Positions 1 to 12,091 are shown, numbered from the stretch's first letter. The stretch is 64,000 bases of DNA from Dipteronia dyeriana (GCA_032871835.1 CM065299.1:4001001-4065000); one strand, 5' to 3'. Made by a program: numbers and translations. The notes: generated by a model not told the origin, from the sequence alone.

Positions 1-2370
1 CGAGGCATCATCCTCTCCCACATGTACAACATAAGTGGTTGTACAAGCATTGATAAGATCGTATTATTAATACAGAAGCATAAAATCCGTTGTGATTCCC
101 AAATGTTATAACTACTTACATAAAATTGTGTATCCAACACGTTGATCCTCTTGTTGTACACATTGTGGAATCCTTGCTGACGCTTGCGAAGAATATTGAG
201 GTATGCATAAATATGCTGACAAACAATAAAACCACCGTAATTGTTAACAACTCAACAATACTTACACAAAAGTTAATCTGAAATATAATAAGTACATACC
301 GTGTCCTCCAAGTCCATGAAGTTGGACTGTATACGCACGAATCATCCCGCTGTAACTGGTGACAGCACGTCCACATCACGTCTGTTTAATGATTGAATTA
401 CCTTAGCTATACATAAATTATAATAAACAATAAATGTACATCCATTTGTATTATAAAAAGTTGGACTCACTGTTCCCTGTTGATGTTCCTCTTGAAGGCC
501 TTGTATGCCGCAAGGTGGTCAGCGTCCACTAGTCCGTGGGGGTCAAAAATGTGTTCCACGGGCTCGGGCCGTGTCTTCAACCTCTTTGGACGGTATGGAT
601 CTATGTAAGGGCTCACCAACTGTCATCTGTGCTTACCTAAACGCTTCGCCGGGAGAGGGGACAGCTCCAACGCCACTAACGCGCTGGGTGGGGGAGGGAA
701 CCGCTTTGACGCCACGGACGTGCTGGATGGGGGAGGAGACCGTTTCTACGCCATGGACGTGCTTGGTGGGGGAGGGGGCAGTCTGATGCCACGGACGCAC
801 TGGGTGGGGGAGGGGACCGCTCAGATGCCACGGAAGTGCTGGGTGAGGGAGGGGACTGTTTCTACGCCACGGACGTGCTGGGTGGGGGAGGGAACCGCTC
901 CGACGCCACGGAAGTGCTGGGTGGGGGAGGGGACCGCTCCGACGCCATGGATGTGCTAGGTGGGAGAGGGGACCGCTGTCGTTGAATCTATGTGCTAGGA
1001 GGTAGGGGGATCGATGTGCTGCGAGGTGGGGGGATCGATGTGATGGGAGGTGGGGGGACGGTTGAGCTTGGGTGTCTGTACCCCCTGTAAACCTATCAAT
1101 CGACCATCCGGGACTAAATAATTGATCAGGAGGTGGGGGGCCATCCCGGTGTGTACTTAAGGTCGAACCTTGAAACCCCTGGATCATATCCAGTAACAAT
1201 CAGTGTTGCTGCTGACGATCCTCATCACTCTTTCGGATCATATCCAACAACTCCAAGTGTTGACGTTGTCGATCCTCGTCACTCTTCCGGAGGGCTTCAC
1301 GCACATTGTTCAACATTTCAGTCCACGGAGCCTGAAATCATGTCTACATTGTTAGTAAAAAACTATCAGCACATGTTAATAAAAAAACACTTAACTTTGT
1401 TTTCAACTTACCTTTCCATCACGTCCAACCCCCCCACGGGAATCCTCTGCAGATGTACCATGTCCGGGGGTGGAAAACCGAACCCGCATTTGCCTATGCC
1501 TTTCTCGTTGATGATCTGTCTCATATCCCTCACTGTCACTGGGCCTCAAACCCCCAGCAGAAGGCTCAGATCCCTCACTGTCAATGGTCTTGTATGTACC
1601 ACTGATCCCGCCTAAGGTGGTCTGATCAGGGACCTCAGGCGGCATATCATCCATGTCATCTTCTACATACAAGCTCCCCCATCGTCTAGGTAGGCATAGT
1701 ACGGTGCCTGTCTCTCAGCTGGTGTCGGCACCAGTTCCTTGATCGCAAACATCTGAAATATTAGTTAGAACAATGTCATTGTACAAATACTAACTAATAA
1801 AAACATTAACAAAATAAATACATACCCTAGCTTTGAAAATCTTTGCTAGCTTTTTCCCTTTCGGTTGTTTGGTCAACTCCCACTTCAAAATACGGGGAGT
1901 CAGATCAGTAACCCTCCGGACACCGACCTCTTTGGCCAACTCAGGGATCACCTCCAAAGCAAATATCTACATCATAGATAAGTACGATAAGTATCCATAC
2001 AATTTTGGGCACCAACAATAAAGTACAATTTGTAGTTCGAACTTCTTTCCAACAGGGCATGAGAAAGACCGTATATGTTGTAGGTCTCCATCATGTGTAC
2101 ATCAGCGTCTTTTTCCTGCCGGCGTTCTCGAACCCATCTTTTCGCCCGTCAAGCGCATGCTTGAATGAGTGAATAGAGTGCATGTACACGTGGGCACCCC
2201 ACGGGAACTCGTCGAATGCATCGAGGTCCTCAACCAGCCGAAACTGTCAAACTGGAATCTTGAATCTCTCATCCACCCCAATCAGTATCCAGTTCAGCAT
2301 ATATAAGAGGCAGAGTATGACAGCATCGTACGCCTGTCCACCCCAATCAGTATTGCACATTAATTAACTG
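1..2370 (-). pseudogene. Transposon-associated DUF1985/Ulp1-protease-like gene remnants
   Basis: Read on the minus strand, this region holds scattered exon-like pieces rather than one open frame. At about 2370-2040 a frame reads RFKIPV, a stop, then QFRLVEDLDAFDEFPWGAHVY, which resembles the DUF1985 region of plant transposon-borne Ulp1 proteins. At 1672-1403 an acidic/charged linker follows. At 1320-490 a KSDEDRQ-repeat segment leads into a proline-rich repeat. At about 545-480 DADHLAAYKAFKRNINREQ appears. At 215-120 an exon bounded by AG and GTAAGT encodes a segment ending NVYNKRINVLDTQFY, typical of the C-terminal Ulp1 peptidase domain. Several in-frame stops (near 2258, 1170 and 345) show decay. 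Such genes usually ride on MULE or CACTA transposons; no terminal inverted repeat was found, and the 3' end lies off the window. Family assignment is from motif memory and is moderate. Confidence 0.5.
669..980. repeat. 39-bp coding minisatellite (about 8 copies)
   Basis: Eight near-identical 39-bp units follow each other (unit core: ACGCCACGGACGTGCTGGGT, then a G-rich half ending GGACCGCTCCG). Thirty-nine is a multiple of three, so on the minus strand the array encodes a 13-residue repeat of the HPARPWRRSGPLP type within the DUF1985/Ulp1-like remnant. The plus-strand open frames here are shadows of the same repeat. Confidence 0.9.
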
Positions 2371-2639
2371 ATATACACATGAAGTGGAAATGGTGATGAA
2401 TGTCACCTTTTTTTTTTTGTAATAATGCCATCAGTTTCATAACTTATGTTTAAAATACACATATTACGGTAAACTATCCAAATTGTCTTTAAAATTTATC
2501 TTTGTGCCTCCAACCACACTTTATAAAAGAAAAATTGTCTTCTCTTTCAAAAAAATAAAATATCTGAAAATCGATCTCCTTATTTTCTTTCATGCATTTG
2601 TGACTGGTTTAACAATGTATCAATTCGTGTATAAACATT

Positions 2640-3245
2640 GTCTTTAGAATTTGCACGAGTTTTTTTTTCTTCTTTCCGAGCTTTTTATATTAGTTCGAGT
2701 TTTTTTTCTATTGGTTCAAACTTTTTTTCTTTTGGTCCGAGATTTTATATTTGTTTACTAGTTGCAAGCTTATTTGGAAAGAATTCGAACTTTTTTCGTA
2801 TTGGTTCAATCTCTTTTTGTATTGGTTCGAGTTTTTTTTTTGACTATTTTCGGGCTTTTTTAGAAAGAATTCGAGTTTTTTTTTTGTATTGGTTCGAATT
2901 TTTTTTCTATTGGTTAGAGTTTTTTCTCTTTTGGTCCAAGATTTTAATTTTTTACTATTTTCGATCTTTTTTGGAAAGAATTAAAGCTTTTTTTGTATTA
3001 GTTAGAGTTTTTTTGTATTGGTTCGAGCTTTTTTTCTATTTATTCGATATTTTTTTCTTTTGGTCCGTGATTTTATTTTTTTTGACTATTTTCGACCTTT
3101 TTTGGAAAGAATTCGAGTTTTTTTTATATTGGTCCGAGCTTTTTTTGTATTAGATCGAGCTTTTTTAATTTTTTTTCCGAGCTTTTTTTCTATTGGTTCG
3201 AGTTTTTTTTCTATTGATTCGATATTTTATTTTTTTGAGTTTTGA
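2640..3245. repeat. T-rich degenerate tandem array
   Basis: About 600 bp made of variants of a T6-9 run followed by GTATTGGTTCGAG or CTATTGGTTCGAG, interspersed with a longer unit containing TTTTGGAAAGAATTCGAG that recurs three or four times roughly 100-150 bp apart. Long open frames here translate to low-complexity F/Y/R peptides and are not genes. Confidence 0.8.
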
Positions 3246-3299
3246 CTATTTGTGAGAACTCAGAACCATTCTCAGACCTTTTATCAACACACAATATAT

Positions 3300-4267
3300 C
3301 AAAAAAAAAAATTAAAAAAAGCTCCGGGGGCGCTGCCCTCTGCGATCTGACCAAGCAGCTCGACTACCGTGAGCTCAACCTCCGAATTCGTCTGTGTAGT
3401 GCCTGAGTTTCAGCGGAACTTTCTCTCTCTATTTCACAACTCTCACCGTAAAAAAAATGTATGAAAGAAATCTGATGAAACAACTATTGGGGACATTTTC
3501 ATCCGTTCACCATAATAGATGTCTTTTAAATATAAGTTATTTAAACAATAACAATATTGAAATTTTACCCTCTAAAGAGTGCTATTTAATTTTTAAACCC
3601 TGATTTATATGGTCCAAAATCACGATAAGGATAAAGATAAATGGCCGAACCACGTACTGCTAATCGATCGAGAAGCATTATTCTAGCTAGATCGAGACTG
3701 CACCAACAAAGGATTTGAAACCTCTGCAAAAATACAAAATGTCAACAGTACGTTTATTTGATTTAAGGGTTCTCCACCTAGATTTAATTCGGTGTGGGTT
3801 AAAAGAGAAACAATTTAATTTAAATAATTATTTATATTTAGGGTTAATCTTGGTATTTTAAAGATTATAAAAAGTAAGTTTTCAATTTTTTTTATTTTTT
3901 TTTTGGCAATTGATGTGAAGAGTAAATGGGTGTGTCTAGAACTATTTTGAATGATAATAGAAATATTCATATAAAGAGTAACACTACTTTGTTCAAATCT
4001 GGTGTTCAAAAGATATAGTAACACTCTAATTCATTCATTTAAATTGGATTAGATTTATATTATTTGAATGAATGAATGAACTGGAGTGTTGCCACATCAC
4101 ATGAACACCATATTTAAATAAATTAACCTTACTTTTCATATAAAATATTAAAAATATTTCGATGAAAATATCAATATCCTTAATTAGACACTGACGGCAG
4201 CTAAGCCAAAACCTATTACAAATTTGATTCAATCATTTCGTATGAACATCGAATGATGTGATGGCCA
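3300..4267. other. Intergenic, nothing recognised
   Basis: AT-rich spacer. It begins with a poly-A/T-flanked GC-richer patch (3325-3420) that contains no gene I can recognise. Short open frames on both strands have no family features. Confidence 0.5.
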
Positions 4268-4275
4268 ATTATAGG

Positions 4276-4821
4276 TAGGGGTGGGTATGGATCGGTTCGA
4301 TTTGATTTTAGGTCAAATCCAATTGAACCTAAAATATTTTAATTCATCTAAAATTGAACCGGTTTAAACCAACTAAGAAATGGAAACCGAATTGAATTGA
4401 ACCTATTTTAATCGACTCGATTCGGTTCGATTCAATTTGGTTTTGGATCTAATGGGCCGGCTAGCTTAATGGGTTTTTTTTTTTTTTTTTTTAACATTAA
4501 TGGGTTGTTGGATACTAATTTTAGATATTAGAATAGCCAAAAAATTCCAATCAAACCTAACTTAAAAATATATTAAAAAAATTAAATTAGTTAAAAACAT
4601 ATTACCCTTAAATATATTAAATATATTAGGTTTTTTTTTTACATATATACTCGGTTTATTCGGTTCAATTCGGTTTCAAGAAAATCAAACCGGTTTGAAC
4701 CGAAAAAAAAATCGATTTTCAATTTTTAAACCGGTTTAAACCGAATTACCCTTACGAATCGAATCGAATACCTTTTTTTGGGTTCGAATCTTTTCGAATC
4801 GCAACTTAATACCCACCCCTA
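4276..4821. mobile_element. Non-autonomous hAT-type element (MITE), 546 bp
   Basis: The ends are a perfect 13-bp terminal inverted repeat, TAGGGGTGGGTAT at 4276 and its reverse complement ending at 4821. They are flanked by a perfect 8-bp target-site duplication, ATTATAGG, at 4268-4275 and 4822-4829. Eight-bp duplications and TAGGG-type ends are diagnostic of hAT transposons. The interior has no coding capacity and is full of subterminal motifs such as GGTTCGATT and AACCGGTTT that pair across the two halves. It lies about 0.75 kb upstream of the ARASP-like gene. Confidence 0.92.
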
Positions 4822-4829
4822 ATTATAGG

Positions 4830-5565
4830 ATTGTAAGGCATAATCAAGATGGCCAATTTTTGCCTAAAGTAATCAGCATGCCAAAAACAAATGGGGTTTG
4901 CCTGGGCTACACAGGCCATAATTTTACCCCATTGAAAAACAAAGATGGGCCTTAACTGACCCATATACAATATCAAAACTAGGCCTTAACATAACCGTGC
5001 CTGATAACAATACTGGGCCGAAACTTTATTGCACCCAATATAATACATCAACTAACATGATTTGATAATAAATAATGTTTATTCACTCAAAATATCAAAA
5101 TATGTGAAGAAAGAAGAAAATTAACCATGAAAAACCAATAGTAAATTTTTCACAATATGTGCAATACAATTTAGGGTTCACATATAAGAAAACACCGTTT
5201 TATTTAAGACTAAACTAATTCAATTTAAAATATAGATTACAATATCTCAACAAATTGTATAATCTTATGTTATTAATCCAATTATTAAAATTTAAATATA
5301 TTTATAACTGTTAAAATTAAAAGTAATGGAACAGTTAAGAGGTTGAAACCACGGATTTAAGTTAATTTTGCCAAGCACAACAACACTAGTTTATATGTGG
5401 AAATAAAGAGGGAGACATGTCACTCACTCCCTCTCCACAAACCACTCAAAAATGTGAATTATCCCATCGTAATTCAAAAAATAAAAAATAAAAAAATTGC
5501 CGTATCCACATCTTCGTCCGCTGCCCAGACCTTCCTCTTCTGTTCTTGAAAAATCCGAAGACAAT
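4830..5565 (+). promoter_or_regulatory. Upstream region of the ARASP-like gene
   Basis: AT-rich sequence between the hAT-type element and the gene. TATA-like stretches occur (for example ATATAAG near 5181 and TTTATATG near 5391), but no single core promoter can be fixed by eye. The last 100 bp before the ATG are pyrimidine-rich and probably transcribed leader. Confidence 0.35.
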
Positions 5566-6939
5566 ATGCTTATAAATTTCTCTTCTTCTCCACCATCTTC
5601 TTGTTCTTCTTCTCATTCTCTTATCAAACTATCCAATCCAAAGTCACAACCTTTTTCAGTTTTTCCACTTAAACACAGAACCCATCTCTCAAAGTCTCTG
5701 TCTTGTTCCATTTGTTGTTCTGTTTCTTCACAAAACCTCGGTTTTCATTGCAAGAACCAATTTTTTAATGAAAGAAGTTGGTACCCATTTGGAAAAAGAT
5801 TTGATTTCAGGTCATGTGCTTCTGTTTCTGGATTTGATTTGGGGAGTCTTGAATCTGTTTTGGAGGCTGTTGGTGTGTTGACAGCTATCATTGTTGTTCA
5901 TGAGAGTGGTCACTTTCTTGCTGCATATCTCCAGGGAATCCATGTAAGTAAATTTGCAGTTGGGTTTGGTCCAATTTTAGCTAAATTCAATGCAAACAAT
6001 GTTGAATATTCTATTAGAGCTTTTCCACTAGGTGGATTTGTTGGGTTTCCTGATAATGATCCTGAGAGTGATATTCCTGTTGATGATGAAAACCTACTTA
6101 AGAATAGGCCTATATTAGATAGAATTATTGTCATATCAGCTGGTGTAGTTGCCAATGTAATCTTTGCATATTTGATAATATTTTATCAAGTATTATCTGT
6201 TGGATTGCCTGTTCAAGAGACCTTTCCTGGGGTGCTTGTGCCTGATGTTAGACCCTTCTCAGCTGCCTCGAGAGATGGGTTATTTCCTGGTGATGTGATT
6301 ATCTCTGTTAATGGTCATGAATTCCCAAAAACTGGTTCTAATGTTGTTTCTGAGCTTGTTGATGTGATTAAAAATAGCCCCAAAAGAAATGTTTTGCTTA
6401 AAATTGATAGGAGAGGACAGGATTTTGAAATTGGTGTCACCCCAGATAAGAATTTCGATGGAACGGGTAAGATTGGAGTTCAGTTGTCACCGAATGTTAA
6501 AATTTCGAAGGTTAGACCAAAGAATATCTCGGAAGCTTTTAGTTTTACTGGAAAAGAATTTTGGGGTCTCTCATTCAATGTTTTGGATAGCTTAAAACAG
6601 ACATTTTTAAACTTCTCACAGACAGCTAGTAAGGTTTCAGGTCCCGTTGCTATTATAGCTGTCGGTGCAGAAGTTGCTAGATCTAATGTTGATGGCCTTT
6701 ACCAGTTTGCAGCTCTGCTTAATCTTAACCTTGCGGTGATAAACCTTCTACCTTTACCTGCTTTGGATGGGGGTACATTGGCCTTGATTCTGGTAGAGGC
6801 CGCTAGAGGTGGGAGGAAGCTTCCTCGAGAGGTGGAGCAGCGAATTATGTCATCAGGAATTACGCTTGTTTTACTCCTTGGGTTGTTCCTCATCGTTCGT
6901 GACACCCTTAACCTCGACTTTATTAAAGAAATGTTGTGA
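5566..6939 (+). CDS. ARASP: Chloroplast membrane metalloprotease, ARASP (site-2 protease/RseP-like)
   Basis: Intronless gene for a 457-residue protein, close to the usual length of plant ARASP proteins. The N-terminus (about 1-80) is Ser-rich with few acidic residues, as expected of a chloroplast transit peptide. A membrane segment at about 99-120 carries the zinc-binding HESGH motif (112-116). A PDZ-like domain spans about 220-295 (VPDVRPFSAASRDGLFPGD). The second metal-site motif, LLPLPALDGG, lies at about 394-403 (Asp401) in a further hydrophobic segment, and a last hydrophobic stretch is at about 431-446. These are the signature elements of M50 intramembrane proteases. ARASP in Arabidopsis is an inner-envelope protease needed for chloroplast development (family knowledge). 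The frame stays open upstream to 5497, but only through a TTG; the first ATG at 5566 gives the family-like MLINxSSSP start. All catalytic residues are intact, so the gene looks functional. Confidence 0.95.
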   Translation: MLINFSSSPPSSCSSSHSLIKLSNPKSQPFSVFPLKHRTHLSKSLSCSICCSVSSQNLGFHCKNQFFNERSWYPFGKRFDFRSCASVSGFDLGSLESVLEAVGVLTAIIVVHESGHFLAAYLQGIHVSKFAVGFGPILAKFNANNVEYSIRAFPLGGFVGFPDNDPESDIPVDDENLLKNRPILDRIIVISAGVVANVIFAYLIIFYQVLSVGLPVQETFPGVLVPDVRPFSAASRDGLFPGDVIISVNGHEFPKTGSNVVSELVDVIKNSPKRNVLLKIDRRGQDFEIGVTPDKNFDGTGKIGVQLSPNVKISKVRPKNISEAFSFTGKEFWGLSFNVLDSLKQTFLNFSQTASKVSGPVAIIAVGAEVARSNVDGLYQFAALLNLNLAVINLLPLPALDGGTLALILVEAARGGRKLPREVEQRIMSSGITLVLLLGLFLIVRDTLNLDFIKEML

Positions 6940-9900
6940 TCACTTCCAAAGCTTTTGGATTTGCCCACAATTTGTGTCTCAGGATGGGTACGAACTGAGA
7001 TCATGTAGATCATTGATGTGATCAAATGCTATTGCCAAGATGCTATTTGGCAGGTGAATATTTCTGCTTCTCTCATATTGATCTATCGAACTTTATCTCT
7101 TCCCTATACATTGTAAACTATAATTTTTACTCTTTTTTTATATATAAAGATTGGCAGAACTAGAACAGGTTGTGGGCTCAATATATTGCTCTCATCTCGC
7201 GATATCGCTAAGGTCTCAGCAATCATAATATTCTCTTATAACTGTCTTGAGTTTACTTGGTTGGAATGAAGTGGATTATCTAAGGAAAATATGTTTAATG
7301 CAGTGTAAAGGAACTTAGGCTACTAGTATTTGAAGTTAAAGAACCCTCATGAAATCATATTGAGAAAAAACCACAGTGCATTGCATATTCCTAGTTAAGA
7401 CTTAAGACCTTTTTCTTTATGGTAGTAGTTCAAACTCTTGATAGGATTCTTGTGTTCATGACAATTGACAAATGATCAATGTTATTAGTTTTAGTTGTCA
7501 TTATGAATTTGCTAAGACTTCAATCTCCTTGTTTTCATAAGTTGGTTGAACCAGTCTGTTTGTCTAGGGTGATTGTCTCGCACGAGTATTTGATATATAC
7601 GCAACTGAAGAATATTAACACAAAGAAAGGAGGTTTACAGACCTGGCAAATTAAAGGAGAAAAAGAGAATGAAAAAGGTTGATGACTTTTTATTATGGTC
7701 TAGAGGTTGCTGGCTTTTATTTGTTTAATTTGATAAATTAGACACCGGTATGCATTCTATTATTGAAGCACAACAAAATCCTGTTAAAAAATGGAGTAAT
7801 TGCTAACTAGAACTGGAACTTTGAAGAGAAGTAGACAGATAACGTGATTAAAAATCCTTTTCTAGATTCATCAACTAAAAATAGAGTTTTTGTTTTATAA
7901 ATATATGTTCAGACACTCATGACGGACAGAGAGCTGTGCACAACAAGAAAGAGCTTTTGTTTAAAGGTCTACTCGCACTGGTTTGTTCACAACCCAGAAA
8001 TCTACCCAAAAAAAAAAAAACCCGTAGAATTTCTAGTAAAAGGCGTGAGTGATGCATAATACTATCTACAATTCCATTTCCTCGTTTTCCAAAACAAGAA
8101 ATAATATTCTGTATTTTACACGCAATAGAAAATCAACAATGCTCTAATTTGTCTAGGTGGAATGGGCGTTTATTCAGTAGAGCTTTTATGAGTTGACAAT
8201 ATCTTAGTTAATTGGTATTAAAAAATCAAAAACAAACCGTGAGTAATTTTTTGTAAGTGGTGATTTTTTTGTAAAAATAAATAAATTAAATATCACGTGC
8301 GGTGGCGGTACGATCATGTGTGTGTGTATAATTATTTTTTTAAGGAATTTTAAAAACTAAATAAAAATGCCCTCTTTAAAGTATTTCAGCTATTCATTGA
8401 ATCATTTTACCACTTTTTCATTCATGAATGTTTGCCTTAGTTTTTTTTTTTTAAGTATCTATCTATTTAAGACCTTGTAATTTTTTTTTAAAGCTTTTTA
8501 CATTTGATAGGATATAAACAGTTGATTTGGAAGTCATTTGTCTAAACATAAACTCGTTCATCTATCGGTTGAGTTACGTCTCTAGATACTGTTTGCCTTA
8601 GTTAAGAGAAAAATATATAGCAAAACTATTTTCCCTTTCTGTCAAGGTCTTCAAAGAGTATACTACTAATTTCAATCTCAAGGGATTTTCTGGTGATTAT
8701 CCGAATTCGTAAAATGGTGAAGGTTAGATTGTCGATGATTGTACGAAGTTTAAAAATGATTATTTAATTATTATTTTTCCTTATAAATGGACTTATTTGG
8801 GCCTAATACTATGTTTTTAATAAAACCCACGCCTACAATTTGGGCCTAAAAATTGAAAATCTGAATCCATATATTCTTTAAGACTCCCATAAGCAATATT
8901 CATTCAATATTTGAATATTTCAATTCCAATCTACATTAATGAAACTCAAAAATGAAAGCAAAAAAGGGTAAATTTTTGTTTGTATTCTATCTTTGGTGAA
9001 TTGTGATCCATGTCTATGTACTTTTTTTTTTTGAGGTATTATATACAAGTTAACACATAGTGTTTGGTTTGCATTAGAGTGCTGCTACAAGTCAATTAAA
9101 TTATACAATTTTGATATCTTTGGATTGGATTGGACTGATTGTATATTAATTAAATATTTGGTTCGTTAATTGTTATAGCTAGTTACAATTTGGAAATTGG
9201 AAAGCAAGAGCTACGTACGTTAGTATATATGCATGCGTGAGTGCTGATCTAAATATAGCTTTAAATAAAAATTTATGTTTGTACCTTCTCGGTCTTGCTA
9301 GCTTATAACTCAATTTATGTGTGTGAGAGATATGATAAATACATGATTAGTTCAAAATTAGCAAGTCTATTAAAATAATTTTCACCAAATAAAAAAAATA
9401 AAGAAGGAAATACCAAAATGGAAAAGAAAGTCATTTATAAATTAACTATCCCACTGGCCACTATAATAAAAATCAAATATAATTATTCAATCAAAAAATA
9501 ATGCGGCTAATGAATTGTAATTATTTTATAGAGCTGGTGATCATAGTGTAAGAACTGATCAAGCAATTACAACTCATATGCGACATATTTTGGGATAAAA
9601 ATTTGAGATTAATTATAAATTTATAATACTCAAAAGTGATTTTTCAAACTACAGAAATAATAATGGAAATATTTTGGTAATAAAAGTTTGAGGTGTGATT
9701 TCAACACCATGGGATTAAAAATGAAAAGTCTCTTGAAAATATTATAAGTTTTCCATCAAATATTATCGCCCTTTGACTTACCCCCCAAATCTTTTATTTT
9801 AGTATAATGTTCCCTTCAAACAAATTTCTGGCTCTGCTACGGTCCATCCAACCATTTGCTCTTCATCTAAGGGCTATTATCTACTATTTTTCTACGCTAT

Positions 9901-10857
9901 TAGATTAAAACAAATGAATTGATAGATATTAAAGCCATATAATTTAAATCAAACTTTTAAGTTAATTTAACCTAATTCATAATAAAAATAGTTGGTATGA
10001 TCATAATACAATTAAATTTAATGGAAACCAAAAAGCATCTGTATTTGAAAAAATGCATAAACCTAAAAGAAATCTCATTAAATAAAAATAAATTAATACC
10101 ATTTGAAGGAAACTCCAATTAAAAGTATTGCATAATTAGAGAATTATACCGATTAAGGTAATATATGTCATATGTGACTAGGAAACTTTATTGACGTATC
10201 GCCCTAACAATAACTTTCATTACAGTGTGCTTGATCAAATGGATTTTTCATTATTTATATGTGAAAAGAATATCAAATTACATAAAAAACATCTAAAAGT
10301 CATCAAGGGTTTCTTACGTGTCGCTTTCGAACTTTCTAAATAAAATATGAAAAATAATAGATGAAAATAAAGAGACGAAGATTTATTTTTTTTTTGTTGA
10401 AGGTAATAGACGACGAATTAAACCGGAGAAAAGAAAGGGAAAGGAGAAAATAGTCGAAGCATTATGTAACAATGGTAAAAATAAAAGATTCAACAAAGGG
10501 AGAAAACAAAAAGAAAAATCACGCATTATTGAAAAGTCTAAAACATCTTTTCTTAGGTATTGTAGATAATTTAAACATAAAAGCGTGACCAAAATAGTTC
10601 CCAGTCATTCCATGTGAATTTCTTCCTTGATATTGCACTAAACATCACAGGGAAATTTATAAAAATAGTGAAAAATGGAAAACAGATTTCATCATTTTTT
10701 TTAGGATTTTAAAAAGATATAAGAAAAATAATAATTATATTTTGCTCCTTTTCAACGTTGCAATTCACGTTAAGTGGTGGTATACAAGGAAAAAACTTAA
10801 ATGTTATTACAGAATAAGCTATGAAATATGAATCTTTATGTTGTAATATTAATAGAG
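6940..10857. other. Long AT-rich intergenic spacer
   Basis: The start (6940 to about 7150) should be the 3' untranslated region of the ARASP-like gene. Beyond that I see only AT-rich DNA with short low-complexity runs. No open frame longer than about 70 codons has family features, and I found no RNA gene, LTR pair or terminal inverted repeat by eye. Confidence 0.5.
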
Positions 10858-11310
10858 GCCCGGTAAATTTTTCATGTGACAAGATTGCCAAGGATGATGC
10901 ATGTGCATCTTCTTGAGATCTTGATAAAATAAAATTTGTCCCATGATAAGATCGTAACGGAAGATATATGTATCTAAGTTTTTCTCGGTGTATATTAATT
11001 ATAGATATGAATATGCATATATAAAATGATAACCGATAATTAGCCTCCAAAAGAAGTGCATCTTCATGTTTTGATCTTAACACGGTAAATTTTGCCACCT
11101 GACAAGATCATAACAGAGGATACACGTACATCTCATTGTACATAATTTCTTCTCAGTGTGTAGATATAGAAAACCCGTAGAAAGATAAGCTTCATTAGGA
11201 TGTGCATGCTATGCATGCATCAGAACATCATGCATCTTCACGATGTGATCTTAAAATTTAGTACATGATAAGATCGTAATAGAAGATACATGTGCATCAC
11301 ACCACATCCA
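10858..11310. repeat. Degenerate tandem repeat upstream of the MYB gene
   Basis: A motif of the form (C/T)AAGATC(G/A)TAA(C/T)(A/G)GA(A/G)GATA, followed by a GTACATC- or GTGCATC-like string, recurs at 10947, 11103 and 11269, a spacing of about 156-166 bp, with a partial copy near 10880. CGGTAAATTTT and CATCTTC strings recur in register. It lies 0.8-1.2 kb upstream of the MYB start codon. Confidence 0.7.
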
Positions 11311-11434
11311 ATATATTTTCGAAGTATAGAAATCAAGGGTGGATAAAAGAAACGCGTATAAAGAAAGAAGCCTCCAAAAGGATGTAGCACATAGCTTGAA
11401 AAACGGAGCGAAATGGAAGCTCACACCTCTAGTT

Positions 11435-11442
11435 TATAAATT
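11435..11442 (+). promoter_or_regulatory. Candidate distal TATA box of the MYB gene
   Basis: TATAAATT lies about 650 bp before the start codon. The downstream leader is pyrimidine-rich with runs of (CT)n at about 11572-11590, 11610-11640 and 11730-11755. No ATG occurs between the expected start site (about 11465) and 12092, which is consistent with a long untranslated leader. Confidence 0.5.
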
Positions 11443-11976
11443 CACCACCCTCTCTTGGGCAGTCACAAACAACAACACATTACACACTACTACTCCTCTA
11501 TCTCTCACAACCCAAGCTTTGGTCCCACACACTTTCTCTTTCTCTCTCTAAAGCCAAGCCAATCCAATCCAACTCTCTCTCTCTCTCTCTATCCTAATAC
11601 CGCATCTGTCTCTCTCTACATCTTCATTTCTTTTTCTCTCTCTAAATCTCTAAAATTTCTTCATTTCTTTGTTTAAAACAGCACACAGGATATATTTAAG
11701 TGCACAAACAAGACAAAAGAACTTGTTTCTCTCTCTCCTTCTCTCTCCTCTCTTTTGCTTCAATTCTCTCGATCACCTTGGGAGAGGAGAGAACTCTCAA
11801 AAGAAAAAAAAGAAAAAAAACATACAATCAAAATTCACCAATATTATTCCCACCATAATTCACAAGCTAGTAGCATAAAAAAACAAAAACAAAAAAACAC
11901 CCATTAAAGAAAAAAAAAGCATCAAAACAATCCACACATTACGTAATACAAACCCAAAAAGAGAGTCCTTTTTTTC

Positions 11977-11984
11977 TATAAAAA
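11977..11984 (+). promoter_or_regulatory. Candidate proximal TATA box of the MYB gene
   Basis: TATAAAAA lies 108 bp upstream of the start codon and would give a short leader of about 80 nt. It is an alternative to the distal box; the sequence alone does not decide between them. Confidence 0.4.
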
Positions 11985-12091
11985 CCAAGCAAAAACTTCA
12001 CATACCAAAACCAGGATTAATTGTATCTGAGTTGGTGGTGGAGGATACACACACACATATATATATATATATTTATATATATTTATCGAGA

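Noticed and set aside
505..959. Plus-strand open frames over the 39-bp repeat
   Set aside because: They are antisense shadows of the minus-strand repeat frame, which continues into coding-like sequence on both sides.
2638..3245. 171-codon plus-strand open frame
   Set aside because: Translation is low-complexity F/Y/R/S sequence produced by the T-rich tandem array, with no start context or domain.
4770..4800. GGTTCGAATC string suggesting a tRNA T-arm
   Set aside because: It is part of the repeated subterminal motif of the hAT element; no acceptor stem or anticodon arm can be built around it.
5497..5565. Upstream extension of the ARASP-like gene
   Set aside because: The extension begins at TTG, not ATG, and the first ATG at 5566 gives the family-like N-terminus.
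11339..11878. Overlapping short open frames in the MYB leader
   Set aside because: They begin with non-ATG codons; no ATG occurs in the leader after the distal TATA box, and the sequence is a CT-rich untranslated region.
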